NCBI RefSeq assembly: GCF_964656455.1
Contig: NW_027555031.1
Location: 1 to 64,000 of the forward strand
Direction of reading: 5' to 3'
From: Halichoerus grypus
Taxonomy: Eukaryota; Chordata; Mammalia; Carnivora; Phocidae
Length of the DNA: 64,000 nt
How positions within the stretch are numbered: position 1 is the stretch's first letter; every line of letters begins with the position of its first letter. Both the position numbers and the translations under genes were made by a program. Below, in pieces: positions 1 to 10,515 of this stretch. Below the pieces are notes generated by a model. The model was not told the DNA's origin, made no database searches, and worked only from the letters and a program-made list of their open reading frames with translations.

Positions 1-754
1 GGTGGAGATGGGGACAGAAATTTCCGGCGATTTCTGGCGAGACTCAGCCAGTGATTCTTAGCTAACATGTAGGTGCAAAATGCCAAGGCATGCAGAGATG
101 TGAAACAGAAACCAGAGCGGCCGGTGGCGTACTGCTCAGAGCCCCTTTAGTGGCCTTGTCCTCTCAGGCACAGGGCCCTCTTGTACAGCAATAGGCTGGT
201 CATCTGGCTTTTTACTCCCCAGGACACACTCTTGAGACTCCCAGCTCTCTTGCTCCCTCCAGGCCAGCTGCAGCCCGTGCGATTTCAGGCCAGCTCAGCA
301 AAGCACAGACTAGTTGTAGTGTCCCACACCAATGAGCTGCTTAATTTGTACCCAGGCAAAGGAAAACAGAATTCAAGGCAGAAGGCTTCAGGAGTTCGGT
401 CAGGGCACCCCATTCCCGTGTTGGACTCGGCCATGCTGCCAACAGAAGGCAGAGGTTTACACAGCCTTACCTTAAGAGGGAGCTCTTGGTTCCGGCTCCC
501 TCTGCCTTGCTTCCCTCCTCTGCCCTGCTTCTCCCCATGCAAAATGGAGCCACCAGTACCTGCCAAACTGTATCTACGTCAGGACTGAGGATTGAAGGGG
601 TTGATAGATGACATCACAGCTGTAATCTGCAAAATTATAACTGGCGTTACAGCCGGTAATATTTTTCCTATTTAATGCATTTCCTGGAGAGGCAGTATGT
701 CTTAGGGTCCGGGCGTGGAGGGTGAGGTAGGGGTGGGGAAGCACAGTGTGAGTG
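1..754. other. unassigned sequence, no gene recognised
   Basis: I see no recognisable exon, repeat or RNA gene here. A 135-codon open frame at 181-588 has an opposing open frame across most of its length and no domain I recognise, so I read both as chance. Confidence 0.5.
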
Positions 755-950
755 TCTCACAGACCTGGGTTTGATGCCCCGCTCTGCTGCCAGCCAGCTG
801 TGTGTCCTTGGGTAAGTGATTGCGCTTCTCTGTGTCACGGTTCCCTCTCTTGCCAAGTGGGAATAATAATGCCCACTTCAGAGAGTCACTGTGAAGATTA
901 ACTAGGACAGCACCCAGCTCATGGAAGAAATTTAATGAGGAGCAACTAGT
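755..950 (+). repeat. MIR SINE (ancient tRNA-derived)
   Basis: The copy keeps the tRNA-like part around 'gacctgggtttgatgccc', the core 'agctgtgtgtccttgggt', and the 'aagtgggaataataatg' section, then decays. Order and orientation match a sense MIR. Confidence 0.85.
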
Positions 951-984
951 AATTCCTTGCCTCACATCTCTAGTTCTCTGCCAT

Positions 985-1255
985 TGTCATTCTCTTAGGG
1001 CAGCCTTCTCTGACCTCCAGGACCAGATCAGAATCCTCTGTTACAAGCCAGCACCGTATATCAGCTCTTTGTAGTAAACATCACATTGTCCATTTATCTG
1101 GATGATTATTTGATTAACATCAGCCTCCTTCACTAGCCACATGGAGACAGAGACTGTCTTGGGCCATCTCTGTAACCCCACTGTCCAACACAGGCTTGGC
1201 ACATGAAAGGTGCTCAGTAAACATTTGTGGAGTAAATTAACGAAGGAAATTAATA
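985..1255 (+). repeat. L2 LINE 3' end
   Basis: The stretch starts with the degenerate coding end ('cttctctgacctcc') and finishes with the L2 tail pattern 'aacacaggcttggcacatga' and 'ggtgctcagtaaacatttgt'. Sense orientation. Confidence 0.85.
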
Positions 1256-2149
1256 CCCCAATACACTAGTGTATTCCATTTGTTTGCAAGGGAGTGTTAC
1301 AAATAAGTTTTTGTTATTCATAGTGAAAGTCCTAGAGTTTATTGCTTCCTTTTTAACATGCATGCTCAAGATTATCTTTATAATGGTGTCATCCTCTTTT
1401 ACATTTTTTTGACATACTTTCTTGGGTGGGGCTACAGTTAATGCAAGCCCTAGGGATTACATTCCACCCAGAGTAAACCCATGAGAATGTCTCCCGCAGG
1501 AATGTCATTTGTCATTGGGTCTGATGGAAGCAGAAGGTTGAAAAATGTGGTCTTACATCATAGATCCCCTTTGCTTGTAGTCTCTAGAAAATTGGTCTAG
1601 AAAATTGGAGGCAAGAATGGCCTGTTTCTCCCTCAGATGGTATGAACGTTGAGAAGTTAATGCTTCTAAGATCCTAGCCTGAAAGCACAGAATTATCTGC
1701 TTCCTGCCATAAAACTTCCTGCCTTGAGATGCTGCTTATCAAACTGTTAACCCTAATGTGTCTTGACTAGCCAGGACCTGATAGGAGAAAAGCATTTTCC
1801 TCTAGATCTGGCAGCCTGCAGACCTCTACTAGAGCACATATCACCCTTTGCAATAATTTAGTGTTTCCCGCAGGTTTCAGGCAGTGTCCCCATGAACTTT
1901 CTTATCTAACAGTTAAATTTTCAGTACATTATGTAGCATAAAAAATTTAACTAGCAAATTAAATCCACAAATTCATGGATATTTTTGCTGAGATACACCC
2001 AAAGCTGGCACTTATAAGAAAAAAAAGTCAGTGCAAAGAAAATACTAAGTAAATATTAATAGTAAACTATTACAAGAAAATGGCAGAAATGAATGTGAAT
2101 AGCTAATGCATGAGTTTCAGGAATGCTGCAATTATTTATTTTCTTGTCT
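1256..2149. other. unassigned, AT-rich sequence
   Basis: This holds no recognised gene. The part from about 1840 to 2110 is clearly AT-rich. A stretch at 1425-1560 looks like decayed transposon sequence, but I could not place it in a family. Confidence 0.45.
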
Positions 2150-2292
2150 CTCTTCCCATTAATTTGTGAGTTTCTTTGGGAGAGAGACTGTCTTTTATTC
2201 TTTTTACCTCAAGCATTAGCACAGAGCCCCTGGCACATAGGAACTCAACAAATTCGGTGAATGTGGAATGCATGGGTGACTGAATGGCGGGA
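2150..2292 (+). repeat. L2 LINE 3' end
   Basis: The tail motif runs 'attagcacagagcccctggc' and 'acataggaactcaacaaatt', followed by degenerate GAATG units. A 'gagagagactgtcttttatt' segment precedes it, as in sense L2. Confidence 0.8.
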
Positions 2293-2514
2293 CAGACTTG
2301 GCATTTGGGCACCAACAAATTCACGGAGGTTGGGGTGTTCCCAGGGCATTGGGAGCAACGGTATTTCTGTGTGATGATAATCAGTAAAAGGAGGGTTGGA
2401 CTGGCTCCATGCCACGAAATGAAAGCTAACGTGCCCAAATGCCAGCTTCCCTCTCTGGGAGTCTCCCCACCGGACAGAATTCCCAGCTGCCTAGAATAAA
2501 GGAGGAGCTTAGAA

Positions 2515-2635
2515 CATGGAAATCCACAGGCACTTTGGACAGAACATACTAGCTATGTGGCCTCAGGTCAGTCACTTCACGTCTACTTCTCTGCGGACTA
2601 AAGGAGTCATTACAGCAAAAGGAATTCTATGACTC
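2515..2635 (+). repeat. MIR SINE fragment
   Basis: The core 'agctatgtggcctcaggtca' followed by 'gtcacttcacgtctacttct' matches the central MIR section. The 3' third is missing or too decayed to see. Confidence 0.65.
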
Positions 2636-2967
2636 TGGGAGGATTTGGTCTGAATTTGAAAAGTACAGGGAAGGCAGGTGGGAGGAGGTGCTGAGGAGCT
2701 GGGGCAAGGCCAGACTCAGGCTTGAAGTACTGACACCTTGATGTCCAGTGATCGCCTGCATGATCGGCATCCTGGGTGGCTCTGGGTGGTGACATCTGTG
2801 AGGTCACCCGTGGGCATTTCTGGGTCTAGAAACTTCCCTGTGTGTGTGCTGGGGGGTCCTGGGGTGGCTTCTGCTGCTGGGGCCCCCACCGAGCAGTGGT
2901 CAGGGCAGCCTTGTCATGCCCAGCCAGGTAAGCAAATTTGTTTCCACTTTGAGTTCTTATCCCTCCC

Positions 2968-3060
2968 CCAGGACTGCACTTTACAGTTTACCATACACTT
3001 TTCATGTCCTCTGTCCCATCTGATCCCCACAGGATCCCAGAGGAGGCCACTTAGGGTAGT
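2968..3060 (-). repeat. MIR SINE fragment
   Basis: The wording 'ctgcactttacagtttacca' followed by 'cccatctgatccccacagga' is the reverse complement of the MIR 3' half. Fragmentary. Confidence 0.55.
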
Positions 3061-3149
3061 ACAGAGGGAAGGTGGGAACCAAACACTCAAGGCCATGTGG
3101 CTCAGTAGAAGAAGCACCACTGTCGGCAGGGAGCTCACCTCAAGGTGGT

Positions 3150-3360
3150 CCAGGACATGGAACTTGGAGCCAGACCCCTGTGTTCAAAGGCCAGCTCAAC
3201 CAGGCACCAGCTGGGTGACCTTAGGAGAGTTAGATGTCTTCTCTGGGCTGCAGTTTTCTCATCTGTGAAATGGAAATATAACAATATCTGCCTCCCAGGG
3301 CTGTTGTGAATATGAATGAAAACTATCTGGCATATAGTAAGTGATCAGATTTCATTACCT
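3150..3360 (+). repeat. MIR SINE
   Basis: A nearly complete sense copy: 'gagccagacccctgtgttca', then 'agctgggtgaccttaggaga', then 'ttttctcatctgtgaaatgg', then 'ctcccagggctgttgtgaat', and the 'tggcatatagtaagtg' end. Confidence 0.9.
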
Positions 3361-3395
3361 CGTGGTTAGTTTGAGGATTTATTAAGGTAATGAGT

Positions 3396-3665
3396 ATGTT
3401 CATTTCCTAGAGCTCCCATAACAAAATACCACAGACTGGTGTCTTCAAACGACAGAAACTTGTTCTCTCACATTTCCGAAGGCCAGAGGTCCAAAATCAG
3501 TATCAATGGGCTGGCACCAAGGTGTCTGCAAGGCTGAGCCCCCCAGGAGACTCTAGGGGAGAATCCCTTCCTTGTCTCGTCCAGTTCCTGGTTGTTACCA
3601 GCATTTCTTGGCTTGTGGCTACATCTCCCCAACCTCTGTTTCCATCTTCACATGGCCTTCTGGGG
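3396..3665 (-). mobile_element. MaLR-type LTR (MLT1-like), antisense
   Basis: This reads as the reverse complement of an ERVL-MaLR LTR. Markers in order are 'tcctagagctcccataacaa', 'ccacagactggtgtcttcaa', 'aggccagaggtccaaaatca', 'aggagactctaggggagaat' and 'tccatcttcacatggccttc'. The distal (U3) end is missing. It is an old non-coding LTR relic, and no retroviral coding sequence adjoins it. Confidence 0.75.
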
Positions 3666-4050
3666 GTGGGTGGATATACTATATAGGTGGGTGAGGGAAG
3701 GTCTCTCTGATGAGGCTGACACATCAATAAAGTCAGAAAGAGAGAGCCATGTGAATATCTAGGAGAAGAGTTTTTAGACTAAGGGAATATCAGGTGGAAA
3801 GGCCCTGAGATGGAGGTGTCCTTGGTGTGTTCAAGTAGCAATAAGTGGACAGAGGGAGTGAGAGGGAGGGGCAGGAGGTGAGATCAGAAATAGGATAGGG
3901 TTGGGGAGGGCCAGATCGTGGCATAGGACCTTGTAACACACCCTAAAGAATTTCGCTTTTGTTCAGAGTGAGATGGGAAGTCATTGCAGGGCTTTGAGCA
4001 GAAGGATGGCCTTCAACTTAACATTTGAAAGCACCAGGGTGCTTCTAAGT
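3666..4050 (-). repeat. L2 LINE fragment, antisense
   Basis: On the opposite strand this is the C-terminal coding end and 3' UTR of L2. Markers on the + strand include 'aaggccctgagatggaggtg', 'gccagatcgtggcataggac' and 'gtgagatgggaagtcattgc'. It appears to resume after a gap near 5010. Confidence 0.8.
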
Positions 4051-4954
4051 TACTCTAAAAAAACTAGTCTACACACAAAATATTTTTATTTCATTTGCCT
4101 GAGTTCACAACTTTGATGGTCACAAGGCAGCCTTCTCCTTGTTAAGCAGGTGTGTTCTCCCCTAGTTCTCTTATGCTGGCCTCACTCCGTGGCCAGGCCC
4201 CGGGTCCTAGACCCCCATCCCTTCCCTACAGTCCCTCTCTCCAAACAGACAAGGCCGGTCAGGGTGTTCTTCCCTTGTAAGCAAACACCAGCCTACTGAA
4301 CAGGAATACCAGCAAGTAACCTATTGGGAAAGATGGAGGGCACATTACCTTCAGGGCATCTGGGGGGTGTTTCTCACCAGTGTGGGTCCTTTCTGATACT
4401 GTAAGGATGGTTCCAGGCAGAGTGGATCAGTCATGGCAGCCCCAACCTCAGAGGGCAGGCCTGGAGCATCTGGTGTTCACAAGTGTTAGCGGGTTGGGGG
4501 CTAGCTCTACGTGTGAGTCTTAGGTAGGAGGACATCTTTAGATTTTAGGGCACTTCTGAACATCAATCCCTGGACAAGGCAGTCATCACATAAGAATATC
4601 GACCTTCTCTACCTGGTGGCACAGGATGGTAGGGAGGGGAGTGTGGGTTGGTTTGGCCTTGATTTTTCATGCAAGATGAGCTAGGTTTGTGTTTTCCCTT
4701 TCCATTTTTCCTAACTGGATGAAAAGGACATAATCCAAATCTCTTTTGTTGGAGAATGCCCGTCTGAGGGGAAGTGGAAGGCCAGAAATGAGAATTCTCT
4801 GAAAAGATTGTGAAATACTGATTTTCATTCTTTCAAGCTTATTTGTAAATACTTATTTGAATGCTTTGTATTTGTACAGGAATTTGAGCAAAAAATGTAT
4901 AGAGTGTGATGTCCAATTAGTATTCAGCCCTATAAATGTGTTTTTAACCTCCAG
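4051..4954. other. unassigned block between two halves of an L2
   Basis: About 900 bp with no recognised gene or repeat lies between L2 sequence that would be continuous without it. It ends in a polypurine stretch. It could be an unidentified insertion. Confidence 0.4.
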
Positions 4955-5007
4955 TGAAGGAAGGAAGGGAGGGAGGAAGGGAAGAAGGGAAGGAGGGAGG
5001 GAGGGAA
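4955..5007 (+). repeat. polypurine microsatellite (GGAA/GGGA)n
   Basis: An uninterrupted purine run made of GGAA, GGGA and AGGG units, about 50 bp long. Confidence 0.95.
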
Positions 5008-5009
5008 CA

Positions 5010-5537
5010 TCACTGCCTGTGATTGAGAAGAGATGGTGGGGGCAAGGGCAGAAACAGAGAGAGCAGATGGAGGTGGCAATGATCCAGGAGAAAAATGGTA
5101 GTGACATTTGGTCCAGGGGGGTTGTAATAGACACGGTAGAATGTGGTCAATTCTGATTTTATTTTAAAGGTATGGTTTACAGAATTTGCCAATGGATTAG
5201 ATGTGGGATATAAGAGAAAGAGAAAAGCTAAGGGTGACACCAAGGCTTTGGGGCTGATCGAATAAAAGGAGTTGCCATTCACTGAGATGGGGAAGTCTGC
5301 ATGGCAAGCAGTCAGAGGGGTTGGCTGCTGGCATATTTCACTAGCAATGCCTATTAGGCATCCAAATGGAGATGTTGAAGAAGTCGAATCTAGAGTAGAG
5401 GAAGAGGATTATCTGGGGATATAAATTTGGGAGTCATCAGTATGTAGATGATATTTAAAATCACAAGACTGAGATCACTATGGGAGGCAGTGCGGATAGA
5501 AAAGAGTATAGACCACAGTGCTTCAAAATTTAGAGGT
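5010..5537 (-). repeat. L2 LINE, antisense, left part
   Basis: The + strand reads as the complement of the L2 reverse-transcriptase C-terminal region. Markers are 'ggagttgccattcactgaga', 'cctattaggcatccaaatgg' and 'gggagtcatcagtatgtaga'. It is interrupted by two SINEs and continues at 5971. Confidence 0.85.
5525..5537. repeat. target-site duplication, left copy
   Basis: The 13-mer aaaatttagaggt here matches aaaagttagaggt at 5965-5977 with one difference. The pair flanks the SINE dimer. Confidence 0.85.
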
Positions 5538-5750
5538 CGGGGGCTTCTGGGGGCTCAGTCGGTTGAGTGTTGTCTTGGTTTCAGCTCAGGTCATGATTTC
5601 ATGGGTCATGAGATCTAGCCCCACATGAGGCTCTGCTCAGTGGGGAGTCTGCTTGAAGATTCTCTCCTTCTGCCCCTCCCCCAATACGCACACACAAGCA
5701 CACAAGCACAGGCTATCTCTCTCTCTCTCTCTCTCAAATAAATAAATTAA
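5538..5750 (+). mobile_element. SINEC (carnivore tRNA-Lys SINE), first of a pair
   Basis: The tRNA-like head is diverged ('gggggctcagtcggttgagt'). It is followed by 'gctcagtggggagtctgctt', a CT run and the tail 'caaataaataaattaa'. It is more diverged than its neighbour and is followed directly by the second SINE. Confidence 0.95.
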
Positions 5751-5964
5751 GGTGTGCCTGGGTGGCTCAGTCAGTTAAGCGTCTGCCTTTGGCTTAGGTC
5801 ATAATTCCAGAGTCCTGGGATCAAGCCCTGTATTGGGCTCCCTGCCCAGTGGGGAGTCTGCTTCTCCCTCTCCCTCTGCCCCCCACTCGTGCTCTCTCTC
5901 TTGCTCTCTCTCTCTCAAAATAAATAAAACCTTTTTTAAAAATAAAATAAAATAAATCTTTTTA
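5751..5964 (+). mobile_element. SINEC (carnivore tRNA-Lys SINE), second of a pair
   Basis: The head 'gcctgggtggctcagtcagt' is followed by 'gagtcctgggatcaagccct', a CT run and an A-rich tail with several AATAAA units. It abuts the tail of the preceding SINE and ends at the right target-site copy. Confidence 0.97.
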
Positions 5965-5970
5965 AAAAGT

Positions 5971-6640
5971 TAGAGGTTAGGAAGATGAGGAGGAATCAGC
6001 AAAGGTGACTGAGATCAAGCAGTGGGTGAGAATCAAGACAGTGTTTCAGAAGCCTAGTGAGGAAAGTGTTTCAGGTGGAGTGATCAACTATGTCAAATGC
6101 AACTGCTTGGTAAAGTAAAATGAGGGTTGAAATTTGGTCATTATATTCAGCATTGTGGAGACCATTGAAGACCTTGACCTGTGGAGGAATGGGAGTGAGT
6201 TCAGGAGAGAATGGAAAAGAGGAAGCAGAAGTATAGACTTTTTGCTATAAAGGTGAATAGAAAAATTGGGTGGTAATTGGAGAAGAATACAGGGTCAAGA
6301 AAAGAGCTTTACTTTTAAGGGAGATATTACAATAGCATGTTTGAATGACAGTGGGAATGTTCCAACCATAAAAGAAAAGTTGATACAGGAGAGAGAGGAG
6401 AAACTTGTGGAGCAGTGTCCTAAAACTGGTGAAAGAGAGTGATATCTGGAGCATGAGTGAAGAGTCCCCATCGGTAGGAGCAGAGTTCATCCAGAGGAAC
6501 ATGAGGGAAGGCACAGTGTATTGTGACAGATAATGGAAGAATAGATGCGGTAGTGAGAGCTCTGGCAGGTCTCTTCTGGTTGCTTCTCAGGGGAAGCAAG
6601 GTCTTCATCACTGAGAATCTAGAGGGGGAGGATGTATTAA
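5971..6640 (-). repeat. L2 LINE, antisense, right part
   Basis: This continues the element broken at 5537. The markers 'gaagatgaggaggaatcagc', 'gtgatcaactatgtcaaatg' and 'gagttcaggagagaatggaa' are in the order expected for an antisense L2. Confidence 0.8.
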
Positions 6641-6834
6641 AAGTGTGAGAAGAAAGGATACAACATTAAATAGTTGCCTAAAAGAATGGGAGAGTGAATG
6701 TGCTAGGGAGTATACTAGGATGACAGAGCAGTCCCAAGTTCTCAAGCTAATGGTCATGTTCCTTTCCAGACATGTTCAGATGTGGTATATTCTGACCACC
6801 TTTGCAGCTGAGAGCAAAATAAGATGAAACAGAA

Positions 6835-7250
6835 TGACATGTGTAGTAGAAGGAAAGATCAGTTTTGAACACATGTTTGAGTGCCTATGGGATTAGATGG
6901 CCAGGAGGCAGTAGATTATATGTATGATCTGGAACTCAGGAGGTCTGGGATGAAGGCAGAGTCATCAGCAAAGAGGATGTCATTGCAACTGAGAAAGTAG
7001 GTGGGATGTCCAAGAAAGGAAGTAGAAAGAGAAGAGCATAAACTTGGGAAACACCTCCATATTAGGGGGTGGAAAGAAGAAAGGATCAATCAAAAAAAAG
7101 GCAGAGAAAGGAGCTGAAAAATTAAATGAAGCATGTTTTTCCTGAAGCCTAGAAATGAGACGGTTCAATGAAAAGGAGGGAAAATCATTCAGGGAAGCTG
7201 GGGTGGCAGGAGGATGTCGGGGGAGGAAAAAGGCTCCTGGGTTCACCCAG
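6835..7250 (-). repeat. L2 LINE, antisense, second copy
   Basis: It repeats sections already seen at 5.3-6.0 kb ('gatctggaactcaggaggtc', 'gagtcatcagcaaagaggat', 'gaagcctagaaatgagacgg'). It is therefore a separate, more decayed L2 copy. Confidence 0.6.
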
Positions 7251-7439
7251 AAGGAAGCTGGTAGTGGATTATTTCAGAGCACTTAGTAGAAATGCAAAGA
7301 AAAGGAACTCATGAGCAAGATATAAGGGGCATGAAAGAAAAGACCCAAGAGAGCTATGTACAAATAACAGGAGCTTTGGGAAGAGCAAAAGGAGTTACTG
7401 GAAGAGAAGAGATACTTAAAAGATTAAATAGAAGAAAAT

Positions 7440-7889
7440 GTTCCTGAACTAAAAGAAAGACCTGAGTCATCTGATCAAAGGGGTTCTCTGAGTCCTAGAA
7501 ATATTAACGATAAAATAAATACAAAGATAAAATCTAATGATAATTCTGAGCTCCAGAGTAAAGAGAAAAACCTGAAAAGTTTCCAGAGGAAGAGAGATTA
7601 CAGGCTACTTACAAAGGAAAAAGGAGACTGGCAACAGACCACTCATCTGCAAAACTGGAATCTCAAAGACAGTGGAAGAATTTTCTCAGACTGAGAGAAA
7701 TGTATATTATACAGGATTCCCTTACCCAGCCACAATGTCATTCATATTAGAGGGGCTCTATATGCAAGGACTCAAAGTATACCATCCATATCTTTCAGAG
7801 GGGATGACTTAGGGATGTACTCTAGTGAAATGAAAAAATTCAACCAGAACAAAGATCTCAAAATGAGGGAAGACAAAGCATACAAGTAA

Positions 7890-7890
<1 letters not shown>
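7440..7890 (+). repeat. L1/HAL1-like relic
   Basis: The section 'tatgcaaggactcaaagtat' through 'gggatgtactctagtgaaat' resembles the ORF1-downstream part of old L1M/HAL1 elements in sense orientation. Frames are broken throughout. Confidence 0.45.

Positions 7891-7940
<50 letters not shown>
7891..7940 (+). repeat. (GT)n microsatellite
   Basis: About 23 GT units with one late interruption (gtatg). It is long and pure enough to be a length-variable locus. Confidence 0.97.
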
Positions 7941-7941
<1 letters not shown>

Positions 7942-8410
7942 TTTAAAATTCACTAGCAATTCTTTCAGAGAATGATCCTTGGAAAGTAGTGGGAGCAGAA
8001 ACTGGGTTGCAGGGAGTTGTAAAAGCAATAGTGAGAGAATACTCGTTGAAGAAGTATGGAGATAAAACAGTAAGGGAAGATTACTTAAGGGATCAAAAGA
8101 ATACTTGACTTTATTTATGAAAGTAAAGCTCAAGCATGTTTGTAGGTAGAGGAAAAGGAGTTGTGAGCAGGCAGAGGTGGAAGGTGTACAAACACGTGAC
8201 AGTCCTGAGACATGGTAGGGACTAAGTCATTGCTGATGATTTGAGAATAGGATCCCTTCATATTATGGAAGACACATGCCTTTCACTAGCTTGGATTTAG
8301 GACGGAGGGAGAAATATTGGAATGGTCAGAAGAATGAGAGAAGGAAGAAAGGGTGGGGGAGGGGAGAGAGGTTCAGGAAACCATTTTCTACAGATACCCA
8401 AAGATCTATC
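7941..8410. other. unassigned, purine-rich sequence
   Basis: No gene is visible. The base composition resembles the antisense L2 sequence upstream, but I could not anchor it to L2. Confidence 0.4.
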
Positions 8411-8551
8411 AGAATTTCATGCATAGGGGAATCTGGCTGGCTCAGTCGGAAGAGCATGCAACTCTTGATATTGAGGTTGTGAGTTCAAGCCCCATGTTGG
8501 GTGTAGAGGTTACTTAAAAATAAAAAATCTTTTAAAAGAATTGCATGCATA
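8411..8551 (+). mobile_element. SINEC variant lacking the CT tract, with target-site duplications
   Basis: The body at 8426-8536 has the head 'ggctggctcagtcggaagag', then 'gttcaagccccatgttgggt' and 'gtagaggttacttaaaaata'. It has no CT-rich middle and ends in an A-rich tail. Flanks agaatttcatgcata (8411-8425) and agaattgcatgcata (8537-8551) match 14 of 15. Confidence 0.93.
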
Positions 8552-8894
8552 AAGCACATATCTTAGTATGAGTGTATTTAATTCTGTAATCTAGGAGTGT
8601 AACCCAGTTGATGCACCATTCAACTGGGATCTATTATTACTCATAGACACATAGCTAGAGTGACCTCTGAATGAAGGGTAAAATGACTGATTGTTGTTTG
8701 AGGGAGGATTAATTAAAGCATATCTGAAACTCATGGACTGGGCACTTGAGGAAAAGCATCAAGATATTTGGTTCTCAGTGACAGGGCAAAAGTGTGGAGA
8801 GCCCCATGGAGACTGAGATGGGAACCTAGAACAAAATCAGATAACTATAAAACTGCATTTCATAAGGGATGAGGCTGGCTATGTGATGTACTCT

Positions 8895-9038
8895 GCATGG
8901 CCTTATGAGCTGCAAAGATTCAAATCTTGGCTCTCATTCACTGTGGGAGCTTGAGAGAGTGATGCTAAGGAGCATCAGCTTCCTTATCTATAAAAGAAGA
9001 GGATAATACAGACTTTGCAGAGTTTTTGGAATATCACA
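8895..9038 (+). repeat. MIR SINE
   Basis: The head 'aagattcaaatcttggctct' is followed by 'agcttccttatctataaaag' and 'aagaggataatacagacttt'. Confidence 0.8.
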
Positions 9039-9039
9039 T

Positions 9040-9160
9040 CCATTCAACAGGTTGTTGTGGAGGGTCCACTATGTGCCAGGCATTGTGCCCAAGGCTGGGA
9101 TTCCTTGGTAAAAAGAAAAAGAAAATCCATATTTCTCCTTCCTGGAGTTTCCATTCTAGG
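9040..9160 (-). repeat. L2 LINE 3' end, antisense
   Basis: The + strand reads 'ccattcaacaggttgttgtg' and 'ccactatgtgccaggcattg', the complement of the L2 tail. It directly abuts the preceding MIR. Confidence 0.75.
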
Positions 9161-10099
9161 TGACTATGAGAAGGAGAACAGTCATAGACCCTTTGGCATG
9201 AAAAGAGCAAAAGGTGCTCAATAGATACCACTTCCATCCTATCCCTTCCCAAAGTGGCTTTCACAAAGGTTCCATCGCCCACCCACACCCCTAGCCCTTC
9301 TCCCCATGGTGGGCAGAACTGCATGGCTCTAAATATCTTCCCCCAGTCCCCATTCCACAAAGATGCAACCTTCACTGATTTTTAGCGAAAATCCTTGAAA
9401 ACCAAGCTCTCCCATTTGGACAAGGAGCTGGAGGAGGAAGCCTAGTGCTTGCATCCACCCTCCCACTCCCCCTCCACCGGTTTCCGGGACCCAAATTTCA
9501 AGCCCAGCTTGTAAAGGATCACTCTACAGGTTCCCTGTCTCAGGTTTGGCTTCTTGCCTCTCCCCGACATTCTTACCCATGGCCTGTGTTTGATGCATGA
9601 GCTCTAGTCACTTGAAAACACAGGATCACACACTAAGTAGTGTGTGGTCTTTTTTAAAAAAACAGCCAGTCTTTGTATATGTGCAAAGGGGTGCACAGCC
9701 CCTAGCTTCCCCCCAGCTCCGCTTCCTCAGGCCCTTTTCCAGTCTGCTTCCCCTGGTCAGTGTGCCGCTCTCTGTCTCCCATGTGCCTAGCTCTCCCAGG
9801 GGGCCTTCCCGCATGTGGCTTGCCCCGCTTGCCATGTGACCCTCCTGCGCTGTCACCCTCTCACTTCAAAGGGCCTGTCATTTTCTCATTATGGTCACCA
9901 CCCCAGACCCAAACTTGTCTTTCTCTTTCCTGTTTCCAATTAAACCTTGTCCTATCAGGAATCCTAGACCACGCTGTTCCGCCGTCTCCAGAGAGAATGA
10001 CAGCCTGTGAGCAGAGGGGGGATTCCCACTGACCGGCCTGGTGAGCTTGGCCAGAGATATTCTGGGGGTGGGTTAAAAGCTGTGGAGACCCCAGGGCAG
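9161..10099. other. unassigned unique sequence
   Basis: I recognise no repeat here and no convincing exon. Overlapping short open frames occur on both strands between 9600 and 10350, as expected of moderately GC-rich DNA. Confidence 0.5.
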
Positions 10100-10330
10100 A
10101 GGGAGTGGGCGAGTCATTTGTGGTGGGTGTGGGCGGGGTGCATTTTCCCTCCTTGTCTCGTGCTTTCTTTTCACAGCTGTGGTTCCCTGGAGCCCTAACA
10201 TTCCAGTTCCCAGAGCTAATTTTAGGTTCTTGGGACTGGCTTGTTCTAAGTGACCCTGGCCCCCGCCTTTCCCCTTTGCTCGGCATATTCATTCCGGCCC
10301 ACTGGCTCACACAAGCCGCACTCTCTTGCT
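10100..10330. promoter_or_regulatory. candidate cis-regulatory cluster (E-box, RUNX, MCAT, MEF2 matches)
   Basis: Within 125 bp lie an E-box CAGCTG (10174-10179) overlapping a RUNX-type TGTGGTT (10178-10184), MCAT/TEAD cores CATTCC (10199-10204 and 10290-10295), and CTAATTTTAG (10216-10225), an exact fit to the MEF2 consensus YTAWWWWTAR. A GC box-like GGGCGGGG lies near 10130. This mix is typical of muscle enhancers. Motif matches alone are weak evidence, and no neighbouring gene is visible. Confidence 0.3.
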
Positions 10331-10515
10331 GGCTCTCAAATCAGTGAGGAGTAATTGTAATCCAGGTCCCCCACCAGCTTGAAGACCCTCAGGAAGCAGG
10401 AAACTGAAGAGAGGGGGTGTGGAGTGGAAGTCCTGGAAGGACAAAAGAGGGTGGGGGTGGGGAGCGACTTCCTGCCTCCCAAATAAGGAGATGATGTTTA
10501 TCGTACCGGTCCTGA

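Noticed and set aside
9597..10347. possible short exons in the repeat-poor 9.6-10.3 kb region
   Set aside because: Frames overlap on both strands, no domain is visible, and I found no convincing paired splice sites.
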